A DNA stretch of 7,974 nt from Parachlamydia sp. (GTDB taxonomy: Bacteria > Chlamydiota > Chlamydiia > Chlamydiales > Parachlamydiaceae): NCBI GenBank assembly GCA_021298935.1, contig JAJTHR010000040.1, positions 1 through 7,974 of the forward strand, written 5' to 3'. The position numbers were made by a program, and so were the translations under genes. The notes under the pieces are model-generated. The model did no database searches and was not told the origin of the DNA. It saw only the letters and a program-made list of their open reading frames with translations. Within the stretch, counting starts at the first letter, position 1; every line of letters begins with the position of its first letter. Positions 1 through 5,983 of this stretch are shown here, piece after piece.

Positions 1-8
1 AAAGTTGG

Positions 9-102
9 CTTGTCAGCGCTTCAGATTTAAAAGATCTTTTCGAAGTTGATATCTTTGAATATCAACAAGGAGAGATCTTTTAAAGATGAAGGTGATCACA
101 AG
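9..102. repeat. Imperfect palindrome / long hairpin, centre near 55
   Basis: The two halves pair as nested inverted repeats about one centre: CTTGT 9-13 with ACAAG 98-102, CTTCA 19-23 with TGAAG 87-91, TTAAAAGATCT 27-37 with AGATCTTTTAA 73-83, and GTTGATAT 45-52 with ATATCAAC 59-66 around the 6-base loop 53-58. No credible coding frame covers it. It could be a small non-autonomous element like its right-hand neighbour, a decayed copy of one, or a structured 3' region of a gene left of the window. The motif AAAAGATCT (29-37) also occurs at 261-269 inside the neighbouring palindrome, a weak hint of kinship. It may begin outside the window. Confidence 0.55.
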
Positions 103-135
103 TCAAATTTATGATTTTAATTTCGGGAAATGGTA

Positions 136-309
136 TTAATAACTCACCTCTGCCAAAAAGAGCAAAATGAAAGCCAAGAGATTTTGAAAAATCAATTAAT
201 TCAAAAAGCGCAGCAATATTTTAGTAATATTGCGAGCATTTTTGAAGTTAATTGAGATTCAAAAGATCTGCTTATTCATCTGCTCCTTTTGGCAGAGGTG
301 AGTTAATAA
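136..309. mobile_element. MITE-like palindromic element next to the recR stop
   Basis: Terminal inverted repeats of 22 bp lie at 143-164 and 281-302 (21 of 22 bases pair; core CTCACCTCTGCC). Outside them the 7-bp sequence TTAATAA stands in direct orientation on both sides (136-142 and 303-309), as expected for a target-site duplication. The interior is also largely self-complementary: GCAATATT 213-220 pairs with AATATTGC 226-233 across a 5-base loop, and 184-206 pairs roughly with 240-265. Its length (about 160 bp without the flanks), lack of coding frame and full fold-back match a miniature inverted-repeat element moved by a transposase encoded elsewhere. Alternatively it could be a long bidirectional transcription barrier, although it has no terminal T run. 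The right-hand repeat overlaps the last codons and stop of recR. Confidence 0.55.
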
Positions 310-899
310 GTGAGGCGTCCAGCAAAGGCGCGCGCCAGAGTCCCCCCATCGACATAATCGAGAGCGCTTCCCATAGGGATGCCGAAAGCCAGACGCGAAA
401 TTTGAACGGGTAGAGCGCCCAGCTCTTGTTTTAGATAAAGGGAAGTGGCGTCTCCTTCGAGTGTTGAGTCGAGAGCAATGATCACTTCTTTTATGTCTAG
501 TGACTCGATCCGTTGCTTTAACTCTGCTACAGAAAGATCAGAGGGCCCTCTGCCATCCAAAGGTGAAAGCACGCCGCCCAAAACATGATAGAGGCCGCGG
601 TATTCATGAGTTTCTTCGATTGAGAACAAATCTTTGGGCGTGGCGATGACGCAGATCAGGCTTGTGTCCCTTTTTGCCGTATCGCAAAAATAACAGGCCT
701 CTTCGCCTTTTAGACAGCCGCAAACCGTGCAAGGCATCAGCTTTTCCTTTGTGGTACGGATGGCTTCTCCAAACTCTCCTAGATGCTCCTGGGGCCAATT
801 CAGTAAATGAAAGGCAAACCGCTCGGCGCTTTTATTGCCGACGCCCGGCAGTTTTTTGAGGAGGAGGATAAGTTTTAACAAATGTTCTGGATAACGCAT
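303..899 (-). CDS. recR: Recombination mediator protein RecR
   Basis: RecR works with RecO (and RecF) to load RecA onto SSB-coated single-stranded DNA at gaps during recombinational repair in the cytoplasm; it forms DNA-clamping rings. The 198-residue product is full length for the family (E. coli about 201). Visible in order: the helix-hairpin-helix region with LPGVGNKSAERFAFHLL (17-33), a four-cysteine zinc site C57-x2-C60 and C69-x2-C72, the Toprim domain (about 80-175) with SIEETHEYRGLYHVL and VIIALDSTLEGDATSLYL, and the C-terminal GIPMGSALDYVDGGTLARAFAGR segment. The start MRYPEHL matches the family N-terminus, but no close Shine-Dalgarno is seen; GGGAGAG (918-924) is 18 bases away. Upstream lies only a methyltransferase remnant. 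The stop codon sits in the flanking repeat of the palindromic element, so the element abuts but does not break the gene. Confidence 0.97.
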   Translation of the reverse strand: MRYPEHLLKLILLLKKLPGVGNKSAERFAFHLLNWPQEHLGEFGEAIRTTKEKLMPCTVCGCLKGEEACYFCDTAKRDTSLICVIATPKDLFSIEETHEYRGLYHVLGGVLSPLDGRGPSDLSVAELKQRIESLDIKEVIIALDSTLEGDATSLYLKQELGALPVQISRLAFGIPMGSALDYVDGGTLARAFAGRLTY

Positions 900-907
900 G
901 AAAAAAA

Positions 908-1264
908 CTATACACCACTCTCCCTTTTTCGAAAAGTCAATGAATCACCCATGAGCACCCAATCAATGCTTTTGTCAGGTTGGGGAACCTCTTCTCCTTT
1001 TCCATTTAACCAAGCAAAGGGCAAACTTCCAATCAACTTCATTCCTTCTTCTCTCATTGCCTCGTTAGGTTCAACCGCATATCCCTTAAATCCTAAGTCG
1101 ATTAATCCTTCCGTTAGCTTCCCCGTTCCAGCGCCCACATCGGCAATCACCGCCTTGCAAGGATCGCATTGTGTATAATAAGCAAGAGCTTTGAGTACAG
1201 ATTGAGAATACCCGACGCGATGAATATACATTTTAGCTAGATTTGTAAAATCACCAGGTTGCAA
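908..1264 (-). pseudogene. Truncated class I SAM-dependent methyltransferase (N-terminal half)
   Basis: The 118-residue frame starts with the N-terminus typical of UbiE/SmtA-like small-molecule methyltransferases (DFTNLAKMYIHRVGYSQSVLKAL). It then has SAM-binding motif I, VIADVGAGTGKLTEGL, near 40-54, the acidic end of strand 2 (YAVEPNEAM, about 62-70), and the strand-4 segment SIDWVLMGDS near 98-107. Relatives continue there with a SFHW-type motif and about 130 more residues; here the frame ends in unrelated LTFRKRESGV and a stop 8 bp before recR. The substrate-binding half is absent, so this is most likely a remnant of a roughly 250-residue enzyme and not active. The start is TTG at 1264, with AGGA 9 bases upstream (GTAGGAACGCTTCTATTG). 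No continuation in another frame is possible because recR follows at once, which indicates deletion and not a simple frameshift. Confidence 0.75.
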
Positions 1265-1373
1265 TAGAAGCGTTCCTACATGAATTAATGAATGTAAAAA
1301 AACAGGCCCTTTACTTTTATAAGCCCCGACATGTATACAATTAAAGTATTTTAATGTCTAAGGTTTTCATCCG

Positions 1374-1402
1374 TTGACAGCGAATTATTAAAAGAATAAA
1401 TT
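1374..1402 (+). promoter_or_regulatory. Candidate sigma-70-type promoter for the GNAT-ASCH gene
   Basis: A perfect -35 hexamer TTGACA (1374-1379) is followed after 17 bp by TAAATT (1397-1402; 4 of 6 against TATAAT) in an A+T-rich spacer. The predicted start of transcription, about 1408-1410, falls right at the first ATG (1411). Translation would therefore be leaderless from 1411, or would start at the second in-frame ATG, 1429. The latter is preceded by GTTGGGG and would have a leader of about 20 bases. Confidence 0.45.
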
Positions 1403-1410
1403 TAATTTTT

Positions 1411-2526
1411 ATGAGTTGGGGTTCATCTATGTTTTCGTCTTCAAGTGCTTTAAATGACACAATTGCTCGTTCACCTCAGTCCTTGACTTTTTATCCTGTC
1501 GTAGACAAGTGTAAGCATCTGCCTATTCTAAAAGAAATTTTTAAGACTGTCTTAGAGCCCTTATATGGTTCGCAAGAGCAAGCATTAAATAAAATCATTT
1601 TGGGACAAGATCGAAAGTGTTTTCTCCTTTATGAGCAAGAAAATCCTGTTGGATTGGTTGCCTTTAAAACTCTTTTTACCGATGAATTTGCTTCTTTTGG
1701 GCTCCAAAAGAGTATTGAAATCAAATCTCTCTTTGTTGTGAATGCTGAGAAGAACTCTGGAAGGGGATTAGGATTGATTTTATTAAACAAGGTCGTTGAA
1801 GAAACAAATAAATTAATGATTGGACATGAATCTTTTCATGTGACAGTGAGTGAGAATAAATCAGAATCTCTTAATTTTTTTCAACGTAGAGGATTTAAGA
1901 TCATTAATGAATGGGAGGGAAAATACGTTCCCAATGTGAAAGAATATTTATTATCTTGTTCTACAAAAAGCTTAGAAGTTTATTCTCCAGCAAAGAGTAG
2001 CATTCCGGCGCCTCATCTTTCTCTTTCGCCCGAACACCCACAGACATTAGTTTTTAATGAAGAAGACACCCACTTTAATTTACCGCCTGCTAAATCCCAT
2101 CTTAAAAGGAAAAGAGAAGAAGAAAATCAAGACAGCCCCCGGGTTGCAAAAAAATCAAGACCCAATGTAATTGAAAATTCTCTTCCACTCACTTCTTCTT
2201 CGATAAAAAAACAATATCTAGAATTAATTCGGCGGGGAACAAAGACGGTAGAAGGACGAATTAATTCCGGAATGTTTGCTCGATTAAAAGTTAGTGGGAT
2301 TATTCAATTCTTTAATGGAAAAGACAAAGTGCGCTGCGAAGTGATTAAAATTAACCAGTATACATCTTTTGCAGCCATGCTTGAAAGCGAGGGTGTCTCT
2401 TCTTGTCTACCTGATGTTAACTCCTTAGCAAGAGCCATCCAGATTTATAATGAAATTCCTAATTATGCCGCAAAAGCAGCCAAATATGGTGTTCTGGCTA
2501 TCCACCTAAAAGTGATACCAACGTAA
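1411..2526 (+). CDS. GNAT-family N-acetyltransferase fused to a C-terminal ASCH domain
   Basis: The 371-residue product has three parts. Residues about 25-182 form a GNAT acetyltransferase domain: strand IEIKSLFVV, then the acetyl-CoA pyrophosphate loop NSGRGLGLILLNKV (115-128), then the late-domain pattern SESLNFFQRRGFKIINEW (151-168). Residues 183-257 are a Ser/Pro-rich polar linker with basic clusters KRKR (232-235) and KKSR (247-250). Residues 258-369 are an ASCH domain (PUA-like RNA-binding fold): KKQYLELIRRGTKTVEGRI (266-284), then VSGIIQFFNG, YTSFAAMLESEG and GVLAIHL. GNAT enzymes transfer acetyl from acetyl-CoA to an amine; the acceptor here is unknown, and the ASCH domain suggests an RNA or translation-related target. 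The start at 1429 (365 residues) is a good alternative because GGGG precedes it by 8 bases. The gene looks more A+T-rich than recR and fabH, is monocistronic, and ends at a strong hairpin. Confidence 0.8.
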   Translation: MSWGSSMFSSSSALNDTIARSPQSLTFYPVVDKCKHLPILKEIFKTVLEPLYGSQEQALNKIILGQDRKCFLLYEQENPVGLVAFKTLFTDEFASFGLQKSIEIKSLFVVNAEKNSGRGLGLILLNKVVEETNKLMIGHESFHVTVSENKSESLNFFQRRGFKIINEWEGKYVPNVKEYLLSCSTKSLEVYSPAKSSIPAPHLSLSPEHPQTLVFNEEDTHFNLPPAKSHLKRKREEENQDSPRVAKKSRPNVIENSLPLTSSSIKKQYLELIRRGTKTVEGRINSGMFARLKVSGIIQFFNGKDKVRCEVIKINQYTSFAAMLESEGVSSCLPDVNSLARAIQIYNEIPNYAAKAAKYGVLAIHLKVIPT

Positions 2527-2532
2527 GATGCG

Positions 2533-2572
2533 AGAGAGAAAGGTGTCTACTTGTAGACACCTTTCTCTCTTA
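2533..2572 (+). terminator. Hairpin terminator after the GNAT-ASCH gene
   Basis: A perfect 18-bp inverted repeat, AGAGAGAAAGGTGTCTAC (2533-2550) with its complement at 2553-2570, is separated by only TT. It begins 6 bases after the TAA. The G+C core GGTGTCTAC/GTAGACACC is flanked by AAAG/CTTT, and the descending side reads CTTTCTCTCTT, pyrimidine-rich but not a clean T run. It is best read as an intrinsic terminator for the plus-strand gene. It may also block transcription arriving from the convergent signalling operon. A dispersed palindromic repeat is the alternative. Confidence 0.65.
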
Positions 2573-2697
2573 AGCTTTCAAATTTCGAATATCCCAAAAG
2601 GAAAAACAAGCTTTATCGGTTAAGTCTGTCCTAAACTAAACATTGTCTGACACACATCAATCTCAGATTAAAAAGATTTTTGGGTAAACTTTAAAGT
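2573..2697. other. Convergent intergenic space between GNAT-ASCH and the phosphatase gene
   Basis: This is A+T-rich non-coding sequence between the 3' ends of two converging genes. It contains GTCTGTCC (2624-2631) and TGTCTGACACA (2644-2654), short partly palindromic words that might be relics of an insertion-sequence end, but no transposase coding, paired terminal repeats or duplication is visible. A perfect 16-bp palindrome overlaps its right border and is listed separately. Confidence 0.3.
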
Positions 2698-2700
2698 TTA
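2685..2700 (-). repeat. Perfect 16-bp palindrome over the phosphatase stop codon
   Basis: TAAACTTTAAAGTTTA reads identically on both strands and includes the TAA stop of the response regulator gene as its first codon in the minus direction. Downstream in that direction comes CCCAAAAATCTTTTT. With so little G+C the stem would be weak, so it is only a tentative end-of-operon terminator. It could also be a protein-binding palindrome or chance in A+T-rich DNA. Confidence 0.3.
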
Positions 2701-3858
2701 TTGGATGCCGTTTTTGTAGAGGCCAAGGAGGGTGACGTCGTCGGAATGGGAGGCGCCGTCTGTAAACTGGTTAAGATCACTCAGGATGTGATCGATCAAT
2801 GTGATAAGAGGGCCGCTCTTCCATCTCCTAATGGATTCAATAAACCTTTCTTCTGTATATAATTCATGATGGCTATTCATGGCTTCTGTGATGCCATCCG
2901 TGTAGAGGATCATGCATTCATTCGGATTCAGATTTAAATGATACAGCTGATAGGCACTCGTTTCCGAGACTCCAAGGGGAATACCCTGGTTGCGCATCAC
3001 TAATTCAATTTCGCCCGCAGAGCGCAAAATGATTGGGGGGTTATGCCCCGCATTGGCACATTCCACCTCGCCCGTATGGATATTGAAAATGCCGTAAAAA
3101 GCGGTCACAAACATGCACGCATCATTATCAAGGCAAAGGATCCGATTGGCCTCGATCAAACATTCCTGAGGAGAAGAAGCCACTTGGGCTACCGTGCGGA
3201 TAATCGCCCGGCTCATGGACATAAACAGGGCTGCAGGAATGCCTTTGCCTGAAACGTCTGCTATCAAAAAGCCTAATCGTTCAGAATCTATTTTGAAAAA
3301 ATCGTAGAAATCGCCGCCCACATGTTTGGCCGGAATCATCTGCCCCATGATTTCAAAACTTCGACTCGTCGGAAAAGGGACCAGGTGGGGAATACTGGCC
3401 TGCTGTATATTCGCTGCAATAATCAGCTCTTTCTCCAAATCTGAAAGAACCGCCTGGGCTTCAACAGCCTTTTTTAAAGTGATGCATTGCTCAATGGCAT
3501 TGAAAATTGTAATTTCTAAATCATTAAAATCAATGGGCTTAGTAATAAAATCGCAGGCGCCCCGATTCATGGCTTTTCGAATGTTAGACATGTCGCCATA
3601 AGCTGATATAATGACGGCTTTAAAAATACGTTTTAATTCTGGCAAATGAGATAACAAGACGAGGCCGTCCATCTCAGGCATGTTGATGTCGGTTAAAATG
3701 ACATGGATTTCCTTATCCTGATGGAGCGTTTTTAAAGCTTCCGTTCCATTTGAGGCAAAAATAAATTCTAATTCTTTGGATTTAAGTTGTTTAGCGAATC
3801 TTTGTCGAATCAGCAATTCAACATCCGGCTCATCGTCGACAACTAAAATTTTTGCCAT
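2698..3858 (-). CDS. Response regulator with PP2C (RsbU/SpoIIE-type) phosphatase output
   Basis: The 386-residue cytoplasmic protein starts with a complete receiver domain (1-122): acidic pocket D9/E10, phospho-acceptor D57 in LTDINMPEMDG, S85 and K107 in ITKPID. A helical, coiled-coil-like linker (about 120-155, ending ELIIAANIQQASIP as in RsbU-type regulators) leads to a PP2C/SpoIIE phosphatase domain (about 165-384). Its metal-site motifs are intact: GGDFYDFF (D183, D186), LIADVSGKGIPAALFM (D201), ANAGHNPP, LYTDGITEA (D321) and SHSDDVTLLGL (D373/D374). There is no DNA-binding domain. Such proteins dephosphorylate a serine or threonine on STAS-domain anti-anti-sigma factors, releasing a sigma factor or another target from its anti-sigma kinase. 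It is the last gene of the unit, 61 bp after the kinase stop, and is probably phosphorylated by that kinase. The start has no clear Shine-Dalgarno; the MAKILVVDDE N-terminus supports it. Confidence 0.93.
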   Translation of the reverse strand: MAKILVVDDEPDVELLIRQRFAKQLKSKELEFIFASNGTEALKTLHQDKEIHVILTDINMPEMDGLVLLSHLPELKRIFKAVIISAYGDMSNIRKAMNRGACDFITKPIDFNDLEITIFNAIEQCITLKKAVEAQAVLSDLEKELIIAANIQQASIPHLVPFPTSRSFEIMGQMIPAKHVGGDFYDFFKIDSERLGFLIADVSGKGIPAALFMSMSRAIIRTVAQVASSPQECLIEANRILCLDNDACMFVTAFYGIFNIHTGEVECANAGHNPPIILRSAGEIELVMRNQGIPLGVSETSAYQLYHLNLNPNECMILYTDGITEAMNSHHELYTEERFIESIRRWKSGPLITLIDHILSDLNQFTDGASHSDDVTLLGLYKNGIQ

Positions 3859-3919
3859 GTTAAACCAATTTATTTAATTAAGCCCAAAATTCAGGTTATA
3901 TAGAGCAATTATTTTAATT

Positions 3920-5983
3920 TCAAGAGGTTGGGTTTTTAATAGGAAGGGTAATGGTAAATTCTGCAAATAGACCTTCTTCAGACCGAACCGATAATGTTCC
4001 ATTATATTCATGCACAATAATATCATAACTTAAAGACAATCCAAGTCCTGTGCCGGCTCCAGGCGGTTTTGTTGTAAAAAAAGGTGTAAAAAGCTTTGCC
4101 TCTACTTCTGGGGATATCCCTGTGCCATTATCGCAACATGAGATAAGGATGTTTTTTTTTTGCTTTTCTGTAATAATTTTTATATAAGGTTTAAACGAAG
4201 GAGTAGTTTCAGATTTAATTTGTAGTGCGTAGTAGGCATTGTTAAGTAAATTGAGGAAGACCCGCCCAAGCTCTTGAGGAACGGCTAAAAATGCCGGAAG
4301 AGATTCATCGAATTTTTTTTCAAATCCCACATTGAAATTGGGATTCTTTGCACGCATGCCATGATAGGAAAGATTAATGTATTCATTTAATAAAGCATTA
4401 ATATCAACCATCTCTCTCTTTCCCGGCGTTCCCCTTGAATGGAGAAGCATATTTCGTAAAATGCTATCTGCCCGCAATCCGTATTCGTGAATTTTTTCAA
4501 TATTTAAGTTAAGCAATTTCATTTGTTCATCATAATTGCTTTTTTCCTCGATTGGAACATGAATGAAAAATTGCTCGTCGATACTTTTTTGAAGATCAAG
4601 AGAGAGGACGGCAAAATTAGTGATGAAATTCAATGGATTTTTTATTTCGTGGGCAATGCCGGCGGTCAAAGCCCCAAGGGAGGCCAATTTTTCTTGTATG
4701 ACTAACCTTTTTTGCGTTTCTCTAAGCTCCTGAATTGTTTCTTCAAGTTTGATATTTTGAATTTCATAGTCATGGGTGCGCTTTTCTACCAGATGGTCTA
4801 AATTCCCGACTACTGTATCGAGCTGCTCAGCCATTTCATTGAATGAATACTCCAATTTTTGCAATTCGCTGCTGCTTGCGTCGATCTCTATTTTTTGCTT
4901 CAGTTTACCGCTCGCCATGAGTCTTGTTTTTTCTGTTAACAAAAGAAGGGGGTGCGTTATTTTTTTTGCGACCTGGACTGCCAGCAGGATGACAAGTAGT
5001 GTGGTCGATAAAGCGAGCAGCCAAAAAAGAGTTTTTAATTTTTGAATGGGACTTAGCAGCTCATTCATATCCATTTTTGTGATGACCCCCCAATTCAAGG
5101 GTGGTAAAAAATGGCGTCCTACCATCAATGCCTCAACCCCACGATAGTCGCTTTCCACTACAGCGATCCGGTTTCCATCTAATACCTTTTTGACAAACAA
5201 TCCAAACGAACTTGCCGGGTTGATTTCATGGACGACAGTCTTGTCATCTTCATGCCTTAGCGGAGTAATGGAGACTAAATGATCCTTATCCTGGGCCACC
5301 ACCAGGGTTTCGCCCGAAAGTCCTAAGCCATTATAGTTTTCAATCAGCTGATAAACCGACGTATTATTGATTTGAGCGAGCACTATTCCTGCCAGCCTCT
5401 GATCTTCGAGCAAAGGGGCGGCAATGAAGGATGCCGGGTTGGTAGGCTGGATGAAAAGCAAGGGGGAGACCTGTGTTTCTAAAAAACTTGTTACACTATC
5501 AAGCGTTTCGCGTAGCTGGGGTGCGATACTTTGGGGACTTAGTAAATTCATCCCCACATGGATAAAGGAGGGACGGATGGAAAATACGACTTCCCCCTTG
5601 CTTGTAATTAAAAATAAATTGCTGTATCCCAATGTTTCAGCCTGAAAAGCAATTGAAGAGCGGTATTTCTTTTCAAGCTCTGCATAGGAGAGAGAAGATT
5701 TTTCTCCTTTTAAAGCCTGTTCGAACTGATCGACAGCACGGGCGAGCCTTTCATCTTTTACAAGAGAGGCTGTATTGCGCTCCTTTTCCTTGAAATAATT
5801 CTCTATCAATTGGGCCTGCCTTAAACTAATGGCTTTCAAGTGATTGGCAGACTGGGTCAGCAAAGATTCTTTTGCCAGTTGATAGGTGATAAATGTTGTC
5901 CATGAAAGGGGTAAAAGGGCAATGAAAAGGAACCAAAAAAGAAGTTGCGTGCGCAGACTTTTGTTCAAAAAGGGATTTCTCAT
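3920..5983 (-). CDS. Membrane sensor histidine kinase (Cache-HAMP-HisKA-HATPase)
   Basis: The 687-residue inner-membrane kinase has one membrane helix at about 13-33, a large extracytoplasmic region (34-316) resembling a double Cache sensor and ending in WGVITKMDMNELLSPI, a second helix (318-337), HAMP (338-392), a coiled coil (393-430), the dimerisation/phosphotransfer domain with H445 in AGIAHEIKNPLNF, and an ATPase domain. The latter shows the N box (VFLNLLNNAYYAL, N578/N582), G1 (DNGTGI, D618), F box (LFTPFFTTKP) and G2 (GTGLGLSLS, 644-652). All catalytic boxes are present. It should autophosphorylate on H445 and pass phosphate to the receiver of the next gene. Its ATG overlaps the stop of the binding-protein gene as ATGA, with GAGAAGGG three bases upstream, so translation is probably coupled. 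That coupling suggests the binding protein presents ligand to the Cache region; direct ligand binding by the Cache domain is the alternative. Confidence 0.93.
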   Translation of the reverse strand: MRNPFLNKSLRTQLLFWFLFIALLPLSWTTFITYQLAKESLLTQSANHLKAISLRQAQLIENYFKEKERNTASLVKDERLARAVDQFEQALKGEKSSLSYAELEKKYRSSIAFQAETLGYSNLFLITSKGEVVFSIRPSFIHVGMNLLSPQSIAPQLRETLDSVTSFLETQVSPLLFIQPTNPASFIAAPLLEDQRLAGIVLAQINNTSVYQLIENYNGLGLSGETLVVAQDKDHLVSITPLRHEDDKTVVHEINPASSFGLFVKKVLDGNRIAVVESDYRGVEALMVGRHFLPPLNWGVITKMDMNELLSPIQKLKTLFWLLALSTTLLVILLAVQVAKKITHPLLLLTEKTRLMASGKLKQKIEIDASSSELQKLEYSFNEMAEQLDTVVGNLDHLVEKRTHDYEIQNIKLEETIQELRETQKRLVIQEKLASLGALTAGIAHEIKNPLNFITNFAVLSLDLQKSIDEQFFIHVPIEEKSNYDEQMKLLNLNIEKIHEYGLRADSILRNMLLHSRGTPGKREMVDINALLNEYINLSYHGMRAKNPNFNVGFEKKFDESLPAFLAVPQELGRVFLNLLNNAYYALQIKSETTPSFKPYIKIITEKQKKNILISCCDNGTGISPEVEAKLFTPFFTTKPPGAGTGLGLSLSYDIIVHEYNGTLSVRSEEGLFAEFTITLPIKNPTS

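Noticed and set aside
1..302. CRISPR array or structured RNA gene in the leading non-coding region
   Set aside because: The repeats are inverted, not regularly spaced direct repeats, and no tRNA or known RNA pattern was recognised; palindromic elements explain the region better.
604..859. Two open frames (minus 604-798 and plus 662-859) within recR
   Set aside because: recR is intact and fully explains the sequence; these are shadows of its codon composition.
882..1178. Plus-strand frame of 98 codons opposite the methyltransferase remnant
   Set aside because: The minus-strand reading carries a clear SAM-binding motif; the plus-strand product has no family features.
2182..2526. ASCH part as an active N4-acetylcytidine amidohydrolase (YqfB-like)
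   Set aside because: By eye, the catalytic Thr position of YqfB is Glu here (KTVEGR versus KTITIR), and the surrounding sequence resembles the longer, non-YqfB ASCH group.
2620..2656. Insertion-sequence end suggested by GTCTGTCC and TGTCTGACACA
   Set aside because: Only short words are present; no matching second end, target duplication or transposase remnant was seen nearby.
4776..5045. Plus-strand frame of 89 codons opposite the kinase
   Set aside because: It is antisense to the HAMP and second membrane-helix region of a complete kinase gene and has no ribosome site or motif.
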